Made by a program: the position numbers and the translations under genes | Part shown: piece by piece, positions 57,955-64,000 of the stretch | Layout of the letters: every line of letters starts with the position of its first letter | How positions within the stretch are numbered: position 1 is the first letter of the stretch | Assembly (NCBI GenBank): GCA_963277665.1 | Contig: OY728125.1 | Coordinates: 1,711,154,889-1,711,218,888, forward strand | DNA from: Viscum album | Lineage: Eukaryota; Streptophyta; Magnoliopsida; Santalales; Viscaceae | Length of the DNA: 64,000 nucleotides | Reading direction: 5' to 3' | Notes under the pieces: generated by a model | Seen by the model: only the letters and a program-made list of their open reading frames with translations | Databases searched by the model: none | Told to the model about the DNA's origin: nothing

Positions 57955-60630
57955 TGTTGTGACCAAGTGATTGCATTTGTTGTCAATAACCAGTCAATGA
58001 GTTCTAACTGATTGACTGGGCTTGAAGAGTGATAAAGCTTGAGGTATGATCGTTGAAGACGCTTTACAGAAATCAGACGATTGTAGAACTGATCATGAAG
58101 TTCCAAGACTTGTATCAAAGAGATGCAATGTCACAACATTGTTAGAAGTCCATGCACTGTCTTCACAATGCATGAGAAGAGAATGGTGAACCATCCACAA
58201 CATCTAAATGGATGAAGTGGTTTGAAGAAGACCATGCACTATCTCTTAGTGCATGTGGATTTGAAGATGATCCAACCTCATCTATGATTGGATTGAAGTA
58301 GAACATTGAAGATCAAAGTGATTTATGATTATTTGTTGATGAAGATATTTGAGAGATCCTTGAGAATTCTATAGAAGAAGAAGAAGAGATGTTGGAGAAG
58401 ATATATAGAGTTCATACGAAGATGAAGAGGAGAAGAAGTATGGTTTGGCATTTTTGTACTTGGTTACTTTGCTCTTATACAAAGTACCAACTATGTACTT
58501 TAACAAAAAATAAGCCAACCAAGGAGTCCAGCCGAGGTCCCTCACCTCAAGAACTTGCGGGACCCGAGGGTCAACCGCGCTCAAGGGAAGTCCTCAAGGC
58601 CAAGGCCTCCCCAAGGCATGGTGCGGGCCATGTGTAAGCCCACGGGTGCCACCGGGTGATGAATCTGTGCAGCGTGGGTGCTAGGTGCGCGCCCGAAGGA
58701 AGCAGAGTGCGCGCTAGAGCGCGCCCGCAGGAGAACCGGTGCGGGGAAACACTGGAGGGGGGAGAGGATATTTCTGAGCCGATGGTGGGAGGCGATGGTT
58801 GTTAAACCGTGGAAAAACCGCGGTGCGTTTCAATGTGGGATGAGTTTTTTGAGACGCGGAGCTGATCTGGGCCGTCCATCTGATCCGCGTGTTATCGCAG
58901 CCGCACGATCCATTCGTGATGCCATCCGAGATCATTTAACGCCGATCCAACGGCCAAGGTGACAATCCATGGTCGTCCTCAACCTCCCACCAGCTAAAGC
59001 TACCCCGCGACGCCTCCCACGAACTAGAGGCACCCGAGCGAGGGAGATGGAGCTCCCGACCACTTCCGAAGAACATGAAGCCTCCATGGTGATCGTCTGG
59101 TCGAACCGAGACCATGCATGTTATCTACGTCTTTCATGCATGAGAAATCTTGAGGAAGAAGGTACGGCTGAGGAAAACGGAGTTTCCAAGTCCATGTGGA
59201 TTCGTGCGAGATTTATGCACAAGAATCAGGTATATGATCTTGAATCCATACACGAAGTTTGGATCACATGTTTGGAAAAAGGAAACACCCGAGGTATCCG
59301 TAAAATCATTAACACTGGTTGAATGTTTTTTAAAGAACCGAATATCTCGGTTATTTGGAGGAATGAATCTCAGACGATTCATGGATGGATTTTGAACGCA
59401 TTCTCTGTCTATAAAAGGAAGAGTCCAAGCTGAGAAGAGGATGCTGCCTCCCGGACATTCAAGTGCTTCTGTTTCAAAAAATAGAGCATCTTTGGAGAGG
59501 AGAACCGCACAACCACTTGCGCGACGGAGAGCAGCGCATTCCTTGCACGAAGGAAGAGGCCGAGTCGAGTCTCCTTGTGCGCTCCCTTGCGCGACAGGGA
59601 AGAGGCTGAGCCCTGCGCGCCCGCTGCCCGCATTCTTGCACGGTAGCAAGTGGCCGCACCCTTTGTGCCCGTGAACTCGCCTGGTAGGAGGAAGCCAACG
59701 CGCCACCCACATGGTTGGAGTAATTTACCGCACCCGCGCCGCAGGATTTGCCACGCCACTTGCGTGGTAGAAGAAGTTGCCGCACCCTACGCGCCCATTT
59801 CACCCAAGCACTCTTGGTGTGTAGAAGACCTGGGCTCCCAAGTTTGCACAAAGAAAGAGGATTGTGCACTCTTGTTTTGCACAAAGAAGGAGAACCCGAG
59901 GCGTTGTGTTGTCACAAATAGGAATGCATGGATGAGGCCGAGGCCTTGATAACCCTTGAGAAGAAACCCTCACACGTATAATATCCACATACCCATTCGG
60001 GTTGTGTGTGATTTACATGAAGAAGGGTGATTGCATAGTGGAGTACGTGTGCATGTAAACATAAGAACAAAGTGTGTGTGCACGTGTGAAGAGAAATATT
60101 AACTTTGAAGAAGGAAGGCCACAACATATCTTGGTTGTGAGGGTGTGTGCTCAAGTGAAGAAGAAGGGAGTGAATGTATGCAGATGCATGCATATTGAAT
60201 AGAATTATTGGGGAGCAAGATCGAAAAGTTCTCATGGAGTTTGTTGAAGCTACTTGAAGAATTTAACAACACATTTGAAGAAGAGAAGTGGAGCTATGAA
60301 GAAGAAGATGCTGTGAAGTTGGGGGGGGGGGTTTAACAAACTTGTAAATGGGAGGTATAACCAATTACCATTTAAACATCTTCTGGCATAGTGAAGAATC
60401 CGTGTTGGGGAGTGCAACCAACACGACAAGGAGTAGGTCTTTGTACCGAACCTTGTAAATCTCTGTGTTTTGTGCTATCAATATCACTGCACCACCAAAA
60501 GAGTAGATCTAGGCCTTGACCAGCCATAAAGGATGAATTGATCATTCAAAGGGAACAATTCTTAAAAAGAAAAAGTTATCACTGATTCACCCCTCCCCTC
60601 TCAGTGATCACAACTGATCCGGGCATTTCA
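57955..60630 (+). repeat. 3' LTR of copia F (2,676 bp)
   Basis: Pairs with 49,929-52,599. The TATA box TATAAAAGG is at 59,410-59,418. A G-run near 60,320 is longer than in the 5' copy (about 10 against 7). The GC-rich open frames on both strands are the same false frames as in the 5' LTR, with different lengths because of small indels. Confidence 0.95.
59410..59418 (+). promoter_or_regulatory. TATA box in the 3' LTR of copia F
   Basis: TATAAAAGG in the same context as in the 5' LTR. If active it would drive read-out transcription into the flanking LTR of gypsy D and beyond. Confidence 0.75.
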
Positions 60631-60635
60631 CATAA
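60631..60635. repeat. Target-site duplication of copia F, right copy
   Basis: CATAA, identical to 49,924-49,928. Confidence 0.93.
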
Positions 60636-61850
60636 AAAATTATCTTAACATAATAAATATCATTATTTATTTATTATATACATTTTAGAGTTATTCATGA
60701 AAGTTGGGCTTTGAAAATTAGTCACATCATTTCATGAAGACGGTAGGCCATACATACACCTAGGTGACATTATCATTTTTTAATGGTAAAGGATAAAGAA
60801 GTGGATGATAAATTAATTTAAAATAACAAATAGTATTTCATTATTATAATATATATTTATTGTTTCAATAATTATGACTATTAATGTGAGTTAGCGATGG
60901 AAAACAATGACATCAGTTCGAGAGGTGGAAGTGTTATGTACCCACAAGTGATGCTTTTGCTTCCAATTTGATGGATAAGAAGATGGATAAATATTATGAA
61001 ATCAAAATTATAACATATAAATATATTTAAGATATTGCTGTTATTATATTTTATATTTTTAGAAATAATTGAAGGTGGTAAAATAAAAAGTATATGAAAG
61101 AGATTCATAAATAAAATTACCTTCTCTTAGAGATTCCTCCTTTGTATCTCTTATTAAGTACAGTAGGGTTGGTATTTCGGGAATAATAGAATATGTATAA
61201 CATGTCTTAGGATGTTGGTAGGAATATTTGGAAGGGTTTTGTTGATATGTATGGATAAAATTTTTGTAAATAAGAGACGAGTGGGGAGTCCTTTTATATG
61301 TGGGAGAGATGACACATTTGGAATTTTTAAAAGGAATAAAATATATAAATGTATTACTAAAAAAGAATAGATAAAATATAGACCATTTCAAAATATTTGA
61401 TAAAATATGATCAAAATATGGTTATAAAATATAAATTAGACAAGTTTTTGGGTCATTGTAACCCTTATATATTTAGTTTAACACCTAGTAAACAAGTTTT
61501 AACCTTAAGTATGGAAAATTGTTTTTACTATTAATTATGGGGGAAATGAAATTGGAATCATTAATAAATATGGAAATGTTTATTAAAAATAAAAATCCAA
61601 TTTATCTAATCTAATTTTTTGAAGTGTAAGAATTTTATTTAATTTTAAGCCAGCAAAATGCAATGTAAAACTGTTTTTCCAAAAAATATATTTTTATATA
61701 ATAATATTTTCATAACAAATCCAAATATAAAATTCATTAAAAAATATATAAATAAATTTCTAATAATATAATTGAATAGTTTTTCTTTTAAACCATATTA
61801 ACACAAAATTAAACTTTATATATTCTTGAATGAAAATGATAGTTTTTAAC
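60636..61850 (-). repeat. Right (5') LTR of gypsy D, second piece, truncated
   Basis: Continues the LTR of D after copia F and matches 41,340-42,555: the module motif TTTCATGAAGACGGTAGGCCATACATACACC, ATTACCTTCTCTTAGAGAT (61,117; 41,826), and TATATTCTTGAAT. Similarity stops near 61,850 and the outer 460 bp found in the left LTR is absent. The minus-strand open frames at 60,881-61,391 lie in LTR sequence and have no counterpart. Confidence 0.82.
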
Positions 61851-63010
61851 AAATGGGAGGTGAAGGTAAAGGAGTTCATATGGAAAATAGGAGGTTTTCA
61901 TCCAAGGTGTATATGGAAGCTATGAATTCTCAAGAAGATAATGACCTAGGGGGAACACAACTCTAGTATAGGGATATCCCATCCACATATATCTTCTTTT
62001 TGGGGAGAATCTAAAACCATACAGTACATATAGATTTGGTGGTGAAAGGTATGGGTGTTCATATGGCTTCGAATTGTATCTTATGTTCACCTCCTATATA
62101 GGAGTACTAGACACACCTATTATTTTAGAGCATATGGGAACTCTTGATTTGGAGGTACCTTTCCGAGTTCAGGGATCTAGACTCAGTTATAGAATCAATC
62201 AATTATTTTCTCCATAATTAGTTCTATGGATGTGATGGAAATAAGGAGGAAAAGGATCACACGATGATTTTGTCTGTGGGTGTTGGTGTTTATGTCAGGC
62301 TCATAACCATGTTTGGCATGGATCTTGGATCTAGAACTTGATTATGGTTGTGAGATCCTTGTGAACTTTCATGGAGATTACAGGGCTCATGAAGCTGAGG
62401 GATATTCCTCCCTCTAGCCTTATCTTCTTTGGAGTTCTCCCTCAGGCTTTCTTATACCCAATTATATGGGCTGATGGGTTCAATGTTCCCCTCCGACCAA
62501 AGTCCTCAAGGTCAATATTAATGGAACATGGGGTCATGGATGCATGGGCGGGGGGGGGGATTCGGGACTCTTGCGGCTCTGTGATTTTTTCATTTAGGTC
62601 CTTCTATGGGATTGGTAACTCTTTAAAGGTGGAGGTGATGTAAATGATCAATGGGATTTCCATTTTCAGATCAATGAAAATACCTATGAATACTGTGGAA
62701 ATGGATTCCATGATTATTTCAATCTCCCTCACTGGCATATCTTCTCCTCCAGGGAACATCACCTATCTAATCTACGAGTGAAATTTTTTCATATATAATG
62801 ACATGGTGGTCCCACATGATTGGAATTAAGGCAATCATGTGGTAGGTTCCTTGGATTCTCCAGCTACCCATGATTGTCCCCCCATAGAGTTTTTCTCTTT
62901 AGGGTCTTTTCATCTGGCTAGGGTTTCACATGTTATTGCGGATGCACTCGGTCCAAATTTCTTTAGACCTCCATGACTTTGTACCCCCTTCTTTCCCACC
63001 CATCTTATTA
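61851..63010 (+). pseudogene. LINE (non-LTR retrotransposon) 3' fragment: zf-RVT and RNase H
   Basis: The plus strand is richer in G and C than its surroundings and reads, in shifting frames, as the end of a plant LINE ORF2. At about 62,050-62,110 KGMGVHMASNCILC resembles the zf-RVT finger (RGVxLASRCxLC). From about 62,510 KVNINGTW and, after a frame change at a run of ten G (62,550-62,559), GGIRDSCGSVIFSFRSFYGI, NSLKVEVM match the RNase H pattern VNxDGA...GGGxxRDxxGxxxxxFS...AEVxA, with the first Asp changed to Asn. Near 62,918-62,957 ARVSHVIADALG fits the C-terminus. No RT part is present, so it is 5'-truncated. A clear poly-A tail was not found. Confidence 0.65.
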
Positions 63011-63049
63011 ATAAAATTTATTATGGATCTTGGAGGTGACTTATCCCAT

Positions 63050-63637
63050 ATATAAGTGTGATAGTATGTGTAATGATAATGATGTACCAAGATAGAAACA
63101 TGTTTTTTTTATGTTTTTATGAGTTTTAATGGTTCCTTTGAGAAATATTTTTTACACATGGGTCTTTATTGCCGAATCATGTGTATCTTATCTTATGATA
63201 AAGCCTTATTCCCTAAATAATGTTCTATTATCCTACTTTTAATGGGTATTAATCCTCCTATGATGTCGTCATGAACTTTGAGTATGTTATTATACCCTTA
63301 TTATCAACTTATTCCCATTGATCATATTCTATTTTTAACCTCTTTGTTTACCCTAACTGAGCATTTGAGATCACCCTTCTAATGTTACCATTTCCATAGG
63401 TTGTAAAGAGTGATGTCATATAAATTGTGTCTATAAGTGTTTCATGGGGGGATAATTTTATTGGTGATATTAATACTTATTATGGAATACTAAAAGCTCA
63501 ATATAGTGGAAAATTATCAATTATAAACCTAGGTTTTTATACATAAATGGTCTCCCCGAATTATCTAAAAATGTAAAATTAAAAAGATTCTTGGGTATGT
63601 AAGTGATTCAATATTTCATTTTGGGATGGTAATTATA
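63050..63637 (+). repeat. Gypsy-family LTR E, resumed (plus orientation)
   Basis: The inverse of the LTR B start region: GTTTACCCTAACTGAGCATTTGAGATCACCC (63,349-63,379) is the inverse of the GAGTGAGCTCAGATGCTCAG motif at 11,431 and 29,424, and CATGAACTTTGAGTATGTTAT (63,270) is the inverse of the 11,525-11,550 stretch. It ends GGGATGGTAATTAT, comparable to the inverse of the LTR D edge (GGGTTTGTTACA). It supplies the part of E that is missing after 39,389. The left limit next to the LINE is uncertain. Confidence 0.55.
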
Positions 63638-63639
63638 GT

Positions 63640-63653
63640 TGGTAAAAATTGGG
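63640..63653 (+). promoter_or_regulatory. Possible degraded primer-binding site after LTR E
   Basis: TTGGTAAAAATTGG directly after the inferred LTR end, compared with TTGGTATCAGAGCC. Only the first six bases match well. If real, E is the 5' LTR of a plus-oriented gypsy element that continues beyond the window; if not, E may be a solo LTR. Confidence 0.3.
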
Positions 63654-64000
63654 TCTCATTTGATGGTATGAAATATTTTTTTTTTAAAATGTTTTTAGAA
63701 CCAGATCCATGTTTATGGGTTAAAGGAAATTATAGTTTACTCAGTGGAAACCTTTAGATAACATTGAAGATTAATATGTTTTTATTTAAGGTTTACTTAA
63801 TATAAATTCATACCATCATGTTTTATATGTTTATGGTTAATCATAAGTTATAAATTAGATATATCCAATTAAGGTTTTATGTGATTGGATTTTTTACAGA
63901 TTAATGATATTTTTTGATGATGTTTTATTAGGTTGATGTATATGTTACCCTTTGGTTTTTCATAGGAGTAAACATGAAGGTTATTTGGGAAGATTGTTAT
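63654..64000. other. AT-rich DNA at the window end, nothing recognised
   Basis: No gag motif, ORF or repeat was recognised. It could be the leader of element E or unrelated DNA. Confidence 0.4.

Larger units (their letters stand above)
49929..60630 (+). mobile_element. Ty1-copia LTR retrotransposon F, structurally complete, coding-defective
   Basis: A 10,702-bp element with LTRs 49,929-52,599 (2,671 bp) and 57,955-60,630 (2,676 bp), both beginning TGTTGTG and ending TTCA, flanked by a perfect CATAA duplication. Inside are a tRNA-Met primer site, gag, coiled coil with two more zinc knuckles, protease, integrase, RT and RNase H in copia order, and a polypurine tract. All catalytic motifs read correctly, but nine in-frame stops (52,723, 53,389, 53,542, 53,740, 55,426, 55,603, 55,945, 56,825, 56,903) and one frameshift near 56,060 break the polyprotein. 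It lies inside the right LTR of gypsy D and is the youngest insertion here. Lineage (Tork- or SIRE-like) is not settled. Confidence 0.97.
39390..61850 (-). mobile_element. Ty3-gypsy element D, interrupted by copia F in its right LTR
   Basis: Minus-oriented gypsy element with left (3') LTR 39,390-43,016, internal region 43,017-47,985 (gag-PR-RT-RH-IN on the minus strand) and right (5') LTR in two pieces, 47,986-49,928 and 60,636-61,850, separated by copia F. The outer 460 bp or so of the right LTR (counterpart of about 42,555-43,016) is missing; LINE sequence starts there instead. The primer site and polypurine tract fit the orientation. All coding parts carry stops. It is flanked on both sides by pieces of LTR E, so D inserted into E in opposite orientation. 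Confidence 0.83.

Overview
This window is plant nuclear DNA made almost entirely of transposable elements. I found no host protein-coding gene, tRNA, rRNA or CRISPR array. The plant assignment rests on: initiator tRNA-Met primer sites of the TGGTATCAGAGCC type; Ty1-copia polyproteins in Gag-PR-IN-RT-RH order; Ty3-gypsy elements whose integrases end in a chromodomain-like WE motif; and a plant-type LINE with zf-RVT and RNase H domains. The background is very AT-rich and heavily decayed, as expected of methylated intergenic DNA in a large plant genome. The species cannot be named from this window.

Layout: (1) 1-8.65 kb, minus strand: a decayed Ty1-copia element G of Sirevirus-like character (gag, coiled coil, protease, integrase, RT, RNase H, primer site, probable 5' LTR with a 20-bp tandem array). 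(2) 10.0-35.4 kb, minus strand: a three-deep nest. Copia C is split, with gag-protease at 33.4-34.7 kb and integrase at 10.0-11.2 kb. Ty3-gypsy B sits inside it (about 11.2-33.4 kb). Ty3-gypsy A (13.2-23.4 kb) sits inside the left LTR of B. (3) 35.4-63.6 kb: a plus-oriented gypsy-family LTR E, split by minus-oriented Ty3-gypsy D (39.4-61.85 kb). The right LTR of D is split by the youngest element, copia F (49,929-60,630). A LINE 3' fragment (about 61.85-63.0 kb) lies at the truncated right end of D, and E appears to resume after it.

Copia F is the best preserved element. It has 2.67-kb LTRs with TG...CA ends, a perfect 5-bp target duplication CATAA, a TATA box, a primer site two bases inside the LTR and a polypurine tract. 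Its catalytic motifs are intact, but its reading frame carries nine in-frame stops and one frameshift, so it looks structurally complete but unable to make its own proteins. By eye its LTRs differ by about 4-5 percent in the first 500 bp. The LTR pairs of A, B and D are far more diverged, which agrees with the nesting order. The gypsy LTRs of B, D and E are unusually long (about 3.6-4.6 kb), are related to one another, and share a tandem module of about 200 bp.

Boundaries of decayed elements come from by-eye alignment of the two LTRs and are approximate (tens of bases, more where stated). Domain calls in decayed elements come from translating the minus strand and recognising family motifs through stops and frameshifts.
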